Shown in pieces: positions 16,900 through 27,600 of a stretch of 64,000 bases of DNA (positions are counted from its first letter, which is position 1; each line of letters starts with the position of its first letter). This DNA comes from Bifidobacterium breve DSM 20213 = JCM 1192. Lineage in GTDB: Bacteria; Actinomycetota; Actinomycetes; Actinomycetales; Bifidobacteriaceae. The position numbers and the translations under genes were made by a program. The stretch is from the NCBI RefSeq assembly GCF_001025175.1, contig NZ_AP012324.1, positions 186,001 through 250,000 on the forward strand, read 5' to 3'. The notes under the pieces were generated by a model, which did no database searches, was not told the DNA's origin, and worked only from the letters and a program-made list of their open reading frames with translations.

Positions 16900-18360
16900 T
16901 TATTGGCGCTTGCGGGCGGTCGCGGCTTTCACCGCGGAGCCCACCGCGGAGACTGCCATGCCGGCGAGCAGCGCGAGGGTGGCGAAGACGCCCGGTCGGC
17001 GCAGCTGGTCGCGCAGGGTGGGGCCGTCCACCACCAGGTGGTCGCCGATGAAGACGCGCGCCTCATTGTGGCCGTAGCGCTCCACGAGGTCGCCGTAGGT
17101 GAGCATGCGCGTGGCGTAGGCGGACGGGTCGGATTCGCGGAATTCGAACAGGCGGATGCCGCGCAGGCGCGACTTGGGGCCGTACGAGGCGAAGCCGCAG
17201 GTGGGGGCGTAGCCGAGGTCGAGCCCGTCCACGTGACCCACGAACGCGTTCTTGTGGTCGTGGCCGCAGTAGAGCGCGAAGTAGCCGCCCGCGTCGCGCA
17301 ATGCCGCCACCTCGCCGCAGTTCACGTCCGCGCATCCGATCGATTCGCCGAGGATCGAACCCGGCCGGCACACCGAGCGGTCCAGCACGTAGCAGCGACC
17401 GGCGAACGTGCGCGCGCCCTCGACGGCGTTGGGCGTGAGGGGCGGCACCTCCTTGAGGCACTGGTAGAACTCCTGCGGCGGGATGTGCTGGAACGCGATC
17501 GCGGGCACGGGCCGCCCGTCGCCGTTGCGTTCGGCCAGAGAGCGCTGCACGCCGCCGAGCCACGCCAGGGCCTGCGGGGTGGGCGTGCCATAGCCGTCCG
17601 AGTCGGCCAGATCGAGCCCGCGCGGGTCGCGCGCGTATTCGGCGGGCGCGAGGTGCGACGACGGCTCGCCGAATACGGTGTCGTCGGGGGAGAGTCGCTC
17701 GGTGGCGTAGTCGCCCGAATTGACCATCACGACGCTCATGGCCACGCGGCCCGACCCGTCGGACGCCTCGACGGGCAGTGCGAACGTGCCGGGCTCGCAA
17801 ACGAGCGGGTTGTCACCGTCCGCGCCGTGCTCCCCGGGGTCGCGCGGGTTGAGGCAGCCGGGGGACTCGCGGTAGATGCCGTCCTGTTCGCCGGCGAGGA
17901 TGCCGCACTGGAAGTCGTGGTTGCCGTAGGTGGCGGCGAATGGGACGCCCGCGCGCACGACCGGCCCGAGGAATCCGGCGAAGCACCGGCGCACCTTGGC
18001 GCGCGCGTCGTCGAGCAGCGCGTCCACGGCGTCGTCCGGCACCTCGGACTCGGGCGGATCGGGCAGCCGCGCCCCGTCGAACGTGCGGCGCCACCACGCC
18101 TCGAACCGCGTCACCTCGCGCACGTGGTCGCCGGGCCGCTCCCCGCGCCGGCGCAGGAACGTGCGCATCCACGCCGGATCGTACCCGCGGATCTGATCGC
18201 CGGTGAACACCACCAGATCGGGTTTGGCCTCGCGGATCGCCGCCTCGATGAGCGCCACGGTGTCCGGATCCACGTCCGGCCCGTCCTGCACGTCCGCCAT
18301 CTGCAGCACCCGGAAGGTGCCGTCCCCATGTCCGTCCCCACGGAAGCGCAAAGTCGTCAT
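16900..18360 (-). CDS. Calcineurin-like metallophosphoesterase with C-terminal membrane anchor
   Basis: 486 residues. The metallophosphoesterase motifs appear in order: DVQDGPDVD near residue 20, VVFTGDQ near 50, YGNHDFQ near 150 and YCGHDHK near 360. They form a two-metal site for hydrolysing phosphoesters; the substrate is unknown. A hydrophobic helix (VFATLALLAGMAVSAVGSAV) close to the end is followed by a basic tail, so the enzyme may be tethered by its C-terminus. No signal peptide is seen, implying that the catalytic domain stays in the cytoplasm. The start chosen is the ATG before TTLRFRGDG, because the open frame upstream has no family resemblance. GC is very high. Confidence 0.8.
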   Translation of the reverse strand: MTTLRFRGDGHGDGTFRVLQMADVQDGPDVDPDTVALIEAAIREAKPDLVVFTGDQIRGYDPAWMRTFLRRRGERPGDHVREVTRFEAWWRRTFDGARLPDPPESEVPDDAVDALLDDARAKVRRCFAGFLGPVVRAGVPFAATYGNHDFQCGILAGEQDGIYRESPGCLNPRDPGEHGADGDNPLVCEPGTFALPVEASDGSGRVAMSVVMVNSGDYATERLSPDDTVFGEPSSHLAPAEYARDPRGLDLADSDGYGTPTPQALAWLGGVQRSLAERNGDGRPVPAIAFQHIPPQEFYQCLKEVPPLTPNAVEGARTFAGRCYVLDRSVCRPGSILGESIGCADVNCGEVAALRDAGGYFALYCGHDHKNAFVGHVDGLDLGYAPTCGFASYGPKSRLRGIRLFEFRESDPSAYATRMLTYGDLVERYGHNEARVFIGDHLVVDGPTLRDQLRRPGVFATLALLAGMAVSAVGSAVKAATARKRQ

Positions 18361-18591
18361 ATGGCCCACTCTAACCCATCCGCAATCCAACCGCCCGGTA
18401 TGGCGATTGGGATCTGTGACGCCGGCACGCCGCCGCGTAACCGCTATGTGGCATGGGCGCGGCGTTGGGATGCTGGAACGGTACGATGGAAGTTCGTTAC
18501 GGATATGTAACGCAGTGATAGAGGAGCGCGTCGACTGCCCGGCATTCCCGCCGGCCGAAGGGGCGCGCCGATTCCAAGCAAAGGAGGAGTA

Positions 18592-20508
18592 ATGGGTCAG
18601 GATCAATCGTCCGTGTTTGATCTCGCGGCCGTGGCCGCGGCGTCCAATGGGGGGAACAACGACCCGCTGCTGCCTCCGGCACGATTCATCGGCGATTCGC
18701 AGAAGCCCAGCCGTATGCCGTACAACAAGTACGCCTCATACAGCGAGCAGATCCCGTTTGATTACCCGGAGCGCACGTGGCCGGGTAAGCGACTGCAGCG
18801 CGCACCGCGCTGGTGCTCCGTCGATCTTCGCGACGGCAACCAGGCCCTCGTCAACCCGATGGATTCCGAGCGCAAGCTGCGCTTCTGGAACCTGCTCGTC
18901 TCCATGGGATTCAAGGAGATCGAGGTGGGCTTCCCGTCCGCATCCGAAACCGATTTCGACTTCATCCGCATGCTCATCGAGCGCGAGCTCATCCCGGACG
19001 ATGTGACTATCGTGGTGCTCACCCAGTGCCGCGAGCACCTCATCCGCCGCACCTACGAGGCGCTGAAGGGCGCCAAGCGCGCCATCGTGCACTTCTACAA
19101 CTCCGTGTCCGTGCTGCAGCGCGAAGTGGTGTTCAAGAAGAACAAGGAAGAGATCAAGAAGCTCGCCACCGACGCCGCTGAACTATGCAAGGACCTCGAA
19201 TCCGAGGCCAAGGGCATCGACCTGTACTACGAGTACTCGCCGGAATCCTTCACCGGAACCGAGCCGGAGTACGCCGTTGAGGTGTGCAACGCCGTGATCG
19301 GCGTCATCAAGCCGACTCCCGAGCATCCGATGATCATCAATCTGCCCGCCACCGTGGAAATGACCACGCCGAACGTGTTCGCCGACGAAGTGGAGTACGT
19401 CTCCACCCACCTCGACGACCGTGATTCCGTGGTGCTCTCCCTCCACCCGCACAACGACGAAGGCATGGGCGTGGCCGCCACCGAGCTGGCCGTGCTGGCC
19501 GGCGCCGACCGCGTGGAAGGCTGCCTGCTGGGCAACGGTGAGCGCACCGGCAACGTTGACCTGGTCACGCTGGGCCTCAACTGGCTCACCCAGGGCATCG
19601 ACCCGCAGCTCGACCTGTCCAACGTACCTGAGATCCGCAAGACGGTTGAGTACTGCAACCAGATCAAGATTTCCGAGCGCCATCCGTACGCCGGCAACTT
19701 CGTGTTCACCGCGTTCTCCGGCTCGCATCAGGACGCCATCAAGAAGGGTCTCGAGGCCCGTCAGGTGGCCGCCGAGCGCGCTGGCGCCGATCTCGACAGC
19801 TTCGTCTGGCTCGTGCCCTACCTGCCGATCGACCCGAAGGACATCGGTCGCACCTACGAGGCCATCATCCGCGTCAACTCGCAGTCCGGCAAGGGCGGCA
19901 TGGCATACCTGCTCAAGACCAACCACAACCTTGACCTGCCGAAGCGCCTGCAGATCGAATTCGACAAGATCGTTCAGAACTTCGCCGACACCACCAAGAA
20001 GGAAGTCAAGGACGAGGACATCTGGCGCCTGTTCAAGGATGAGTACCTGCCGGTCGAACAGTCCGGCATGACCGCCGCCGGCGTGGTTGTGGGCGATACC
20101 CACGACGCTTCGCTTGCGCCTTGGGGCCGCCTGAAGCTGCTCAAGGTGTCCGTCAGCTCCGGTGAGGACGGTTCCGACACCGTGCTCAAGGCTCGCCTGC
20201 TCGACCGCGGCGTGAACGTTGGGGGCGAGCAGCCCGTGGAGCGCGAGGTGTCCGGCATCGGCAACGGTCCGATCGCCGCCTTCCTCAACGCCATCTCCAA
20301 CTTCGGCGTGGACGCCTCGATTATGGACTATGTGGAGCACACCATGTCCGTGGGTACCGACGCCATGGCCGCCTCCTATGTGGAATGCCAGGTCGGTGAG
20401 GCTGACGACGCGCAGATCGTGTGGGGCGTGGGCATTGACTCGTCCATTACCACCAGCGCGCTGAAGGCGATTATCTCCGCCATCAACCGTTCCCAGCGCA
20501 ACCGCTGA
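18592..20508 (+). CDS. leuA: 2-isopropylmalate synthase
   Basis: 638 residues, the long actinobacterial form of LeuA, which condenses acetyl-CoA with 2-ketoisovalerate in the first committed step of leucine synthesis. The N-terminal TIM barrel starts at CSVDLRDGNQALVNPM near residue 78 and carries the metal-binding LHPHNDEGMG near 283. The C-terminal LeuA regulatory domain begins near residue 500 and mediates leucine feedback. AAAGGAGGAG precedes the ATG. The 231 bases upstream hold no visible leader peptide or T-box. It is monocistronic and ends at a perfect hairpin shared with the converging penicillin-binding protein gene. Confidence 0.97.
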   Translation: MGQDQSSVFDLAAVAAASNGGNNDPLLPPARFIGDSQKPSRMPYNKYASYSEQIPFDYPERTWPGKRLQRAPRWCSVDLRDGNQALVNPMDSERKLRFWNLLVSMGFKEIEVGFPSASETDFDFIRMLIERELIPDDVTIVVLTQCREHLIRRTYEALKGAKRAIVHFYNSVSVLQREVVFKKNKEEIKKLATDAAELCKDLESEAKGIDLYYEYSPESFTGTEPEYAVEVCNAVIGVIKPTPEHPMIINLPATVEMTTPNVFADEVEYVSTHLDDRDSVVLSLHPHNDEGMGVAATELAVLAGADRVEGCLLGNGERTGNVDLVTLGLNWLTQGIDPQLDLSNVPEIRKTVEYCNQIKISERHPYAGNFVFTAFSGSHQDAIKKGLEARQVAAERAGADLDSFVWLVPYLPIDPKDIGRTYEAIIRVNSQSGKGGMAYLLKTNHNLDLPKRLQIEFDKIVQNFADTTKKEVKDEDIWRLFKDEYLPVEQSGMTAAGVVVGDTHDASLAPWGRLKLLKVSVSSGEDGSDTVLKARLLDRGVNVGGEQPVEREVSGIGNGPIAAFLNAISNFGVDASIMDYVEHTMSVGTDAMAASYVECQVGEADDAQIVWGVGIDSSITTSALKAIISAINRSQRNR

Positions 20509-20527
20509 GGCCGCTGAGTCGCACATA

Positions 20528-20564
20528 TAGTATTGGCTCCCCTCTCTGAGGGGAGCCAATACTA
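20528..20564. terminator. Bidirectional terminator between leuA and the penicillin-binding protein
   Basis: Perfect 15-base arms TAGTATTGGCTCCCC (20528-20542) and GGGGAGCCAATACTA (20550-20564) with a 7-base loop lie between the converging genes. Confidence 0.8.
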
Positions 20565-20570
20565 TTGGGT

Positions 20571-20640
20571 CTCTCCCTCAGTCAGCTTCGCTAACGGCTC
20601 CCTCATCAGAGGGAGCCGTTGCTGCCATCAGAGGGAGCTG
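20571..20640 (-). repeat. Two-hairpin dispersed repeat, minus orientation
   Basis: Reading on the minus strand: GGCTCCC...GGGAGCC hairpin, then a short stem around GCGAAGC, then CTGACTGAGGGAG. The same arrangement occurs at about 35.3, 39.0, 43.1, 53.8 and 60.3 kb. An extra fragment with AGAGGGAGCT follows at 20629-20638. Confidence 0.7.
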
Positions 20641-20651
20641 TGCTGCGGCTC

Positions 20652-23018
20652 CTACTGCTGCTGGGATTGCGGCTGCTGCGGGTCGGGCTTGGGCTGCGGG
20701 TCGGGCTTGGGCTGCTGCTCGACGTCGGTGTCGCCGTCCCCGCCACTGCTGGTACCCGGATAATTCGGGCATTCGGTGGAATAGCTCGGGTTGGCAAGGC
20801 ACTGCTGGGCGAATTCCTGCTTCTGCTGGGCCTCGGCATCAGCCTGCTTCTTGGCTTCTTCCTCGGCCTTCCGCTTGGCTTCTTCCTCGGCCTGCTTCTT
20901 GGCCTCTTCGTCATCGGTGGTGGAAGAAGAGGAGCTCTGGCCGCCGCCCAAGCCCCACGTGCCGTCGGAGCCACCAATCTTGCCGCTGTCCTTAGGCGTG
21001 GTGAACTGCTCAACGGCGGTGCCCTGCAGCGCCTGAGTCATGTATTCCTCGAATAGGTGCGCCGGGTAGCCGGTGGAGGTGACGCCGTAGCCGCCGAATG
21101 CCGGCACAACCTGCGGGTTGCCGTCCGCATCCGGATTCCAAATGGCCCATACGTTCAACAGGCTGGGCGTGTAACCCACGAACGATGCCGCCAGCTCATC
21201 GTTGGCGGTACCGGACTTGCCGGCCACTTGGCGGCCGCCCAGCGCGCTGGACACGCCAGCGGCGGTGCCGTAGGTGGTGGTGCCCTGCATGGCCTTCTGC
21301 ACCAGCGCGCAATCGTTGGCGTCAAACACCTGCTTGTTCTCGTTGGGTGCGTTATAGAGGTCCTTATTATCGGAGCTCAGCACCTTGTTCACCATGTGCA
21401 GGGTGTTCTTCACGCCATTGTTGGCGATGGTCGAATGCCCCTGCGCCAGATCCCACACGGTCAGCGCGTTGATGCCCAGCACGTTATACATGGAGCTGGT
21501 GTCGATCTCTCCCTCGATGCCCGCTTCATGCGCGATTTTCGCCGTGCGCTGCGGCGTAAGGTGTTCGTTGACGTTCATGAACACCGTGTTCACCGAGTTG
21601 GCGGTGGCCTGGTACAGGTTGATGTTGCCCCAGTTGATGTTCAGGGCGTTGTTGACCTCGGCGGTGATGCCGGAGAAATGCTGGTGCGAGTTGCCGTTGA
21701 ACATCGTATCGAAGTTCACGCCGGACTGCGCGGCGCCCAGCAGCGCGAACGGCTTCATCGTGGAACCCGGCTCGAACATGGCCTGATCGGCGTTGTTGAG
21801 CTGCTGTGTGAGGTAATCCGAGCCGGCGTAGACCGAGACCACGGCGCCGGTCTTCTGTTCCACAGCGATGCCGCCCACCTGAATGCTCTCCGGCATGCCG
21901 TCCGCGCGCGTGTCTCCCACGGACTGCATCGCATCCTGCTTGACCTTGTCAATGGTGGTAACGATCTTATATCCGCCGGTGTCAAGATCTTCCTTGGTGA
22001 ACGTCTTGGAAGCCACCAGCTCACGCCGCACCATATCCAGCAGGTATCCGTTGGGGCCGGCGTATTCGTTCTGCTGCGTCACGTCGGCGGTCTGCGGGAA
22101 TTCGGCGGCCTTGTGATCCTTGGCGGTGATGTAGCCGTCTTCCTGCATGATGTTCAGCACGCGCTTGAATCGGGCCTTGGCCATATCGGGGTTGTCGGCC
22201 GGATCCCACGTAGAGGGGGAGGGGATGATGCCGGCGATCATCGCGGCTTCAGACAGCGTCAGATCCTTGGCGTCCTTGTTGAAATACGACTTGGCGGCGG
22301 CCTGGATGCCGTAGGAATTGCGGCCTAGGTAAATCGTATTCATGTAGTTGCACAGCACTTCATCCTTGGATTCGGTCTGCGCGATTTTGATGGCCATGAT
22401 GGCCTCGCGGGCCTTGCCCACGTAGGAGGTGGTTTCGCCCATGTAGTAGCGTTCGGCATACTGCTGGGTGATGGTCGAGCCGCCCTGACGGGTGCCCTTG
22501 GTCACGTTGTTGATGAACGCGCGGGCGATGCCCTTGAGATCCAGGCCTTTATCCGTATAGAACGTGCGGTTCTCGGAGGCCACGATGGCGTTGCCTACAT
22601 AGTCCGGCAGCCCCTCGCAAGAGATGATCTCGCGGTTCTGCTCGGCGTATGAGCCAATCGGCGTGGTGCCGTCGGCGTAATAGACGGTGGTCTTCTCCGC
22701 CAAGGCGAACTTCTCGGGCTGGGGCACCTCGGTGGTGGCATACAGGTATGCGAACACGCCGATACCGATTGCCAAGCCGAGTCCGATAAGGCCAAAGAAT
22801 ATGCCCAATACCCACTTGAGCACACGGTGGCCGCCATTCCTTTTATGGCTGGATGCGCGATGGGTGTTGGCCGGCTTGCGGCTCGTGTTATTCTTGCCGC
22901 GAGGGCCGCGGGGAGAGCTTGTTTTCGTGGTGCCTGCAGTCTTGCTCTGCGTGGCGCGAGGCTTACGGAGCGCGGGGCCGCGGTCTGACGAATGTGCACG
23001 ACGTTTATATGAAGCCAT
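20652..23018 (-). CDS. Class A penicillin-binding protein (PBP1-type)
   Basis: 788 residues. A basic, Ser/Lys-rich cytoplasmic tail of about 75 residues precedes one membrane helix (LGIFFGLIGLGLAIGIGVFAY). The GT51 glycosyltransferase follows, with ASENRTFYTDKG and RQGGSTITQQ motifs around residues 145-190. The transpeptidase has SxxK as STMK in FEPGSTMKPF near 430 and KSGTAND near 635. The C-terminus is unusual: a Lys/Glu/Ala-rich helix-like stretch and a Pro/Gln tail with PKPDPQ repeats. The start is the ATG before ASYKRR; the open frame extends further up but without a likely start. It polymerises and cross-links peptidoglycan outside the membrane. Confidence 0.92.
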   Translation of the reverse strand: MASYKRRAHSSDRGPALRKPRATQSKTAGTTKTSSPRGPRGKNNTSRKPANTHRASSHKRNGGHRVLKWVLGIFFGLIGLGLAIGIGVFAYLYATTEVPQPEKFALAEKTTVYYADGTTPIGSYAEQNREIISCEGLPDYVGNAIVASENRTFYTDKGLDLKGIARAFINNVTKGTRQGGSTITQQYAERYYMGETTSYVGKAREAIMAIKIAQTESKDEVLCNYMNTIYLGRNSYGIQAAAKSYFNKDAKDLTLSEAAMIAGIIPSPSTWDPADNPDMAKARFKRVLNIMQEDGYITAKDHKAAEFPQTADVTQQNEYAGPNGYLLDMVRRELVASKTFTKEDLDTGGYKIVTTIDKVKQDAMQSVGDTRADGMPESIQVGGIAVEQKTGAVVSVYAGSDYLTQQLNNADQAMFEPGSTMKPFALLGAAQSGVNFDTMFNGNSHQHFSGITAEVNNALNINWGNINLYQATANSVNTVFMNVNEHLTPQRTAKIAHEAGIEGEIDTSSMYNVLGINALTVWDLAQGHSTIANNGVKNTLHMVNKVLSSDNKDLYNAPNENKQVFDANDCALVQKAMQGTTTYGTAAGVSSALGGRQVAGKSGTANDELAASFVGYTPSLLNVWAIWNPDADGNPQVVPAFGGYGVTSTGYPAHLFEEYMTQALQGTAVEQFTTPKDSGKIGGSDGTWGLGGGQSSSSSTTDDEEAKKQAEEEAKRKAEEEAKKQADAEAQQKQEFAQQCLANPSYSTECPNYPGTSSGGDGDTDVEQQPKPDPQPKPDPQQPQSQQQ

Positions 23019-23239
23019 GATTCCACCGTAACTGCTGGCCTTGAACAAACGTTTGACGTGAACGCTCTCAGGGCGAACACCAAGCGCGATTTTCCCGGAA
23101 CTCTTACAATTGGGCACTATTCTGCGACTTGCATGGATATTGGCTGAAAGCCGTGGGCGCAGCGCCGGCCGGCACGCGGCAATGCCTAATAAAAAGGGCT
23201 TCCCGTCGCTCGTCCACCCATTTTCTTAAGCTTGACACA

Positions 23240-23331
23240 GCCTCCGCGTGGCGGTATGTCACCCAACTCCCCCAGGGCAGGAATGCAGCAAGGGTAAGTG
23301 GCCTCTGCCGGGTACGTGGAGGTTTTTCTTT
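23240..23331 (+). ncRNA. ffs: Signal recognition particle RNA (4.5S type)
   Basis: The conserved apical core is present: CAGGGCAGGAATGCAGCAAG followed by GGTAAGTGGCCTCTGCCGGG, with the GGAA-type tetraloop and asymmetric loop that bind Ffh. The ends CCTCCGCGT (23241-23249) and ACGTGGAGG (23314-23322) pair, and a T-tract closes the transcript. This is the short bacterial SRP RNA without an Alu domain. It guides signal sequences to the membrane with Ffh/FtsY. Confidence 0.9.
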
Positions 23332-23395
23332 TGTGCGGATTTGGCCCTGAGCGCGCGGCGATGCGGCGCACTGTCCGGGGCGCGGCCGTACAGTC

Positions 23396-24580
23396 GTGAA
23401 TATGAATGACGCACAGAATCCTGTAATTCGTGATCCGCATGCGCCGGCCAGTATGGTGGGAGGCGCCTCTGATGCGCGCTCCGCCGCCGATAATGCAAGT
23501 GACCCGTTCGCCGCGTTGGGATCGGGCTCCGCTGCGGCAGGCGCGTCTTCAAACGTCATCGATCCGCTGGCCGGGCTTGGCTCGCCGGCTCGCGGACCGT
23601 CGCTTGGGCTTGATGATCTCGATCCGCTTGATTCCGGCGAGGTCGACCGTGGACTGGCCAAGCTCGACCCGTTGGCTGTGCGCCCGCGTATCTCCAGTCG
23701 CGTGCTGTGCGCCGTGTTCGGCCTGCTGCTGATCGCGGCGGGATTCGGCATCTGGTGGGTGTGCGTGTTCACCGAAGACGGCCAGTCGTATGACGAACTG
23801 GTCTGGAAGAACCTCGTGACCGGCGTGCCCGGCGCGGTCGGCGGCCTGATGTCGCTGGTCGCCCAATCATGGTTGGTCATCGCCATCAGCTGCCTGTTTG
23901 CGGTGATTGGTGTGGTTTCGGCGTTGGTGCATCGCCGTTGGTGGCTCGTCGGGCAGATCGTCGTGTTCGCCGTGGTGTGCCTGGCCGTCACTCGAATCAA
24001 GGGTGTGCTGCCGCGTCCGTTCATCATCAATACTGATTCTCCCGCAGCCAATTCCGCGCCTTCCGGGCACACGATGCTGGCCGCCGCCTGTGCGGTGATT
24101 CTGCTGCTCGCCGTGCCTCGTGTGGCGCGCGCGCTGGCGGGCATCATCGGCGTGATTTGGTCTTGGGCCGTCGGCGTATCCGTGATATACGGCCAATGGC
24201 ACCGCCCCTCGGACGTGGCGATGTCAATACTGCTGGTGGCCGGTCTGGCGCTGATCGTACTGGTCTTCACCCGGACGTCCGGCATGGACGAGCCGGGCAG
24301 CCGCGTCTCTTCCGTGAGCGTGCAGATTGTTAGCAGCGTGCTGATCACCGGCGGCCTCCTACTGCTGGCATACAGCGCATACGTGATCTGGCAGGTGGTT
24401 CCGGGCCTGAATATCAGCGCGAGCTGGGCGGTGTCGGGTTCGATCGTCAGCGCCATCGTGGGCGTTGCCGGTGTTGCCGCGCTCACCTTCGGCCTGCTGC
24501 TGGCTTTGCGGCACATCACTGCCGCACCGCTGAGTCGATTGGGCCTCATCGGCGCGCCTCCAGCGCCTCCACAACGGTGA
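23396..24580 (+). CDS. PAP2-family membrane phosphatase
   Basis: 394 residues from GTG, or 392 from the ATG six bases later. A Pro/Ser/Asp-rich cytoplasmic N-terminus of about 100 residues leads into several membrane helices. The phosphatase signature is KGVLPRP, then APSGHT, then YGQWHRPSDV, giving the lysine/arginine, PSGH and H...D positions of type 2 phosphatidic acid phosphatases. Likely substrates are undecaprenyl pyrophosphate or phospholipid phosphates at the outer face of the membrane; the sequence does not decide. It stands alone between the SRP RNA and topA. Confidence 0.85.
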   Translation: MNMNDAQNPVIRDPHAPASMVGGASDARSAADNASDPFAALGSGSAAAGASSNVIDPLAGLGSPARGPSLGLDDLDPLDSGEVDRGLAKLDPLAVRPRISSRVLCAVFGLLLIAAGFGIWWVCVFTEDGQSYDELVWKNLVTGVPGAVGGLMSLVAQSWLVIAISCLFAVIGVVSALVHRRWWLVGQIVVFAVVCLAVTRIKGVLPRPFIINTDSPAANSAPSGHTMLAAACAVILLLAVPRVARALAGIIGVIWSWAVGVSVIYGQWHRPSDVAMSILLVAGLALIVLVFTRTSGMDEPGSRVSSVSVQIVSSVLITGGLLLLAYSAYVIWQVVPGLNISASWAVSGSIVSAIVGVAGVAALTFGLLLALRHITAAPLSRLGLIGAPPAPPQR

Positions 24581-24683
24581 TTTATGGCGCGTTGTGGCCG
24601 TAAATTTGGCAGTTGACCATGAGTCGTGAGTATTATGACGCCAGAAACACCGCGCGTTTCACACAATGAATAAGGAGTAGGGC

Positions 24684-27600
24684 ATGGCTACCAAGCTCGT
24701 GATTGTGGAGTCCCCGACCAAGGCCCACAAAATCGGTGACTATCTGGGCAAGGGATACACCGTCATGGCATCGGTCGGCCATATTCGCGACCTTGCGCAA
24801 CCCAGCCAGGTGCCCGCGGCCGATAAACCCAAGTTCGGCAAGTTCGGCGTGGACGTCAACGATGGGTTCAAGCCCTACTACATCGTGGATGGCGATAAGA
24901 AGCGCACGGTAAGCGAGCTGAAATCCGCCCTGAAGGGCGCCGACGAGCTCTATCTGGCGACTGATGAGGATCGCGAGGGCGAGGCCATCGCATGGCATCT
25001 GGTGCAGACGCTCAAGCCCAAGGTGCCGGTCAGGCGCATGGTGTTCCACGAGATCACCAAGGACGCCATCAACGCCTCGCTAAGCAAAACGCGCGATGTC
25101 GACAGCCATATGGTCGACGCTCAGGAGACCCGCCGTATTCTCGACCGACTCTACGGCTACGAGCTGTCCCCAGTGCTGTGGCGCAAGGTGGGGCCGGGCC
25201 TGTCCGCCGGCCGCGTGCAGTCCGTGGCCACCCGACTGATTGTGGAGCGCGAGCGCGAGCGTATGGCGTTCAAGCGTGCGCCTTACTGGGATGTCGTCGC
25301 CACGCTGGCCGCGCCTGACGCTTTGGGCGAGCGCACCGAGTTCGCGGCCCGCATGATCTCGTTGGGCGGCAAGCGACTCGCCGGATCCAAGGACTTCGGC
25401 TCGGATGGCCAGCTGACTCCCGATGGTTTTGCGGGCAGCGTTCGCCAGCTTGATGAGGCTTCAGCCACCGCCGTGGCCGAAGCGCTGAAGAATGCCGACT
25501 TCACCGTGATGTCGATGGAGACCAAGCCGTACCGCCGCCGCCCGCAGCCGCCGTTCACCACCTCCACCCTGCAGCAGACCGCGGGAAATCGCCTCGGGAT
25601 GGGGTCTCGCGCAGTGATGCGTGCAGCACAGAGCTTGTACGAGAACGGCTACATCACATACATGCGAACCGATTCGGTGACGCTTTCGCAGGAGGCCATC
25701 ACCGCCGCCCGCAACGCCGTCTCCTACCATTTCGGCGACAAGTTCCTCTCCGCCGAGCCCAAGCAGTACGCCACCAAAACCGCTGGCGCGCAGGAAGCCC
25801 ACGAGTGTATTCGCCCGGCGGGATCCCGATTCCATGACCCCGATGAGCTGGCCTCCAAGCTGCCCATTGACCAACTGCGCCTGTACACGCTGATCTGGCA
25901 GCGCACGCTGGCATGCCAGATGGCCGACGCCACCGGATCGACCGCCACCGTGCGCCTGTCTGCGCCGGCTGGTCCCGCCGATGGTGAGGCTGTATTCCAG
26001 GCATCCGGCACAGTCATCGAATTTCCTGGCTTTATGAAGGCCACCGGCGAGGGCCGCAAGCCCAAACCCGCCGCAGCCGACGCGGCGGCCGCCGATAAGT
26101 CGGGTGCCAAGGCGACCAAGTCCGATGCCTCCGAATCCAATGCTTCCCTACCGCCGATGGAGGTGGGCCAGCGGGTCGAGGCTTCCGACATCGAGCCGGA
26201 TGGCCACGAAACCCAGCCTCCGGCTCGATACACCGAAGCCACGCTGGTCAAGACGTTGGAAGCCAAGGAGATCGGCCGCCCGTCCACCTATGCCAGCATC
26301 ATCTCCACGATTATGGATCGCGGCTATGTGTATGAGCGTGGCCGTGCGCTGATCCCCAGCTGGCTGGCATTCTCCGTGACCAAGCTGCTGGAAACGAACT
26401 TCCCCAAGCTGGTCGATTACACGTTCACCGCTGAGATGGAAAACGGCCTCGATCGCATTGCTCACGGCGAGGAGACTGGCCGGGATTGGCTGACCCACTT
26501 CTACTTCGGCTCCGGCGAGGGCGCGGCCCGCAATGCCGACGAAGCGCATGAAGGCCTGCAGCAGCAGGTGGCCCAGCTTGGCGAGATCGACGCCCGAGCC
26601 ATCAACACCATTGACATCGGCGACGGCCTGCATGTGCGCGTTGGCCGGTACGGCCCGTATCTGGAAGATATGGAGCATCTGGATGCCGAAGGCAACCCGA
26701 AGCGTGCCTCCCTGCCGGACACCATCGCGCCGGACGAGCTGACCGTCGAAGTGGCTCATGATCTGACCGACAACCATTCCGGTGGCCCGCGCGAGCTGGG
26801 CAAGGACCCGGTTTCCGGCGGCACCGTGGAAGTGCGCAATGGTCGGTTCGGGCCGTATGTGGCGTTGGTGCCGCCTGAGGGTGCCGCCGATTCCGCCGCC
26901 GCTGCGCCGGCCGGCAAGAAGAGCTCCAAGAAGGCCGCGGCCGCTGCGTCGCGTCCGAGGATGGCCTCGCTGTTCAAGACCATGAGCCCCGAATCGCTCT
27001 CGTTGGAAGATGCGTTGAAGCTGCTGAGCCTGCCGCGCGAGGTGGGCAAGTATGAAGAAACCAACGCCGAGACCGGTGAGGTTTCCGAATGCACGGTGGC
27101 CGCCAACAACGGTCGCTATGGTCCGTATCTGACCAAGACGAGCGCCGACGGCAGGTCGGATACCCGTTCGTTGGGCTCCGAAGATGAGATCTTCACCGTG
27201 GACATTGACAAGGCCAAGGAGCTGTTCGCCCAGCCCAAGTACGGGCGTGGCCGCGGACGTGGCGCCGCCAAGCCGCCGCTGCGTGATTTGGGCAACGACC
27301 CGAACACCGGCAAGCATGTGACCATCAAGGATGGCCGCTTTGGCGCTTACATCACCGATGGCGAGACCAATCGCACGGTGCCGCGCCAATACACGCCGGA
27401 GTCGATTGCGCCGGAGGATGCGTTCCGTCTGCTTGCCGAAAAGCGCGCGGCTGGACCCTCCACCCGTGGCCGCCGCGGCCGTGAGCGTGCCGGTGCCGCG
27501 AAGTCGGGAGCCAGGGGAGCCAAGAAGGGCGCTGCTTCGGCTGCGACCAATGCCGCCGAGGCCAAGCGCGCCGGACGCCGTGCCGAGGTGAAGAAGCTGG

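Noticed and set aside
16870..18510. Plus-strand open frame of 546 codons opposite the phosphoesterase gene
   Set aside because: The minus strand encodes all metallophosphoesterase motifs in order; the plus frame is a composition shadow.
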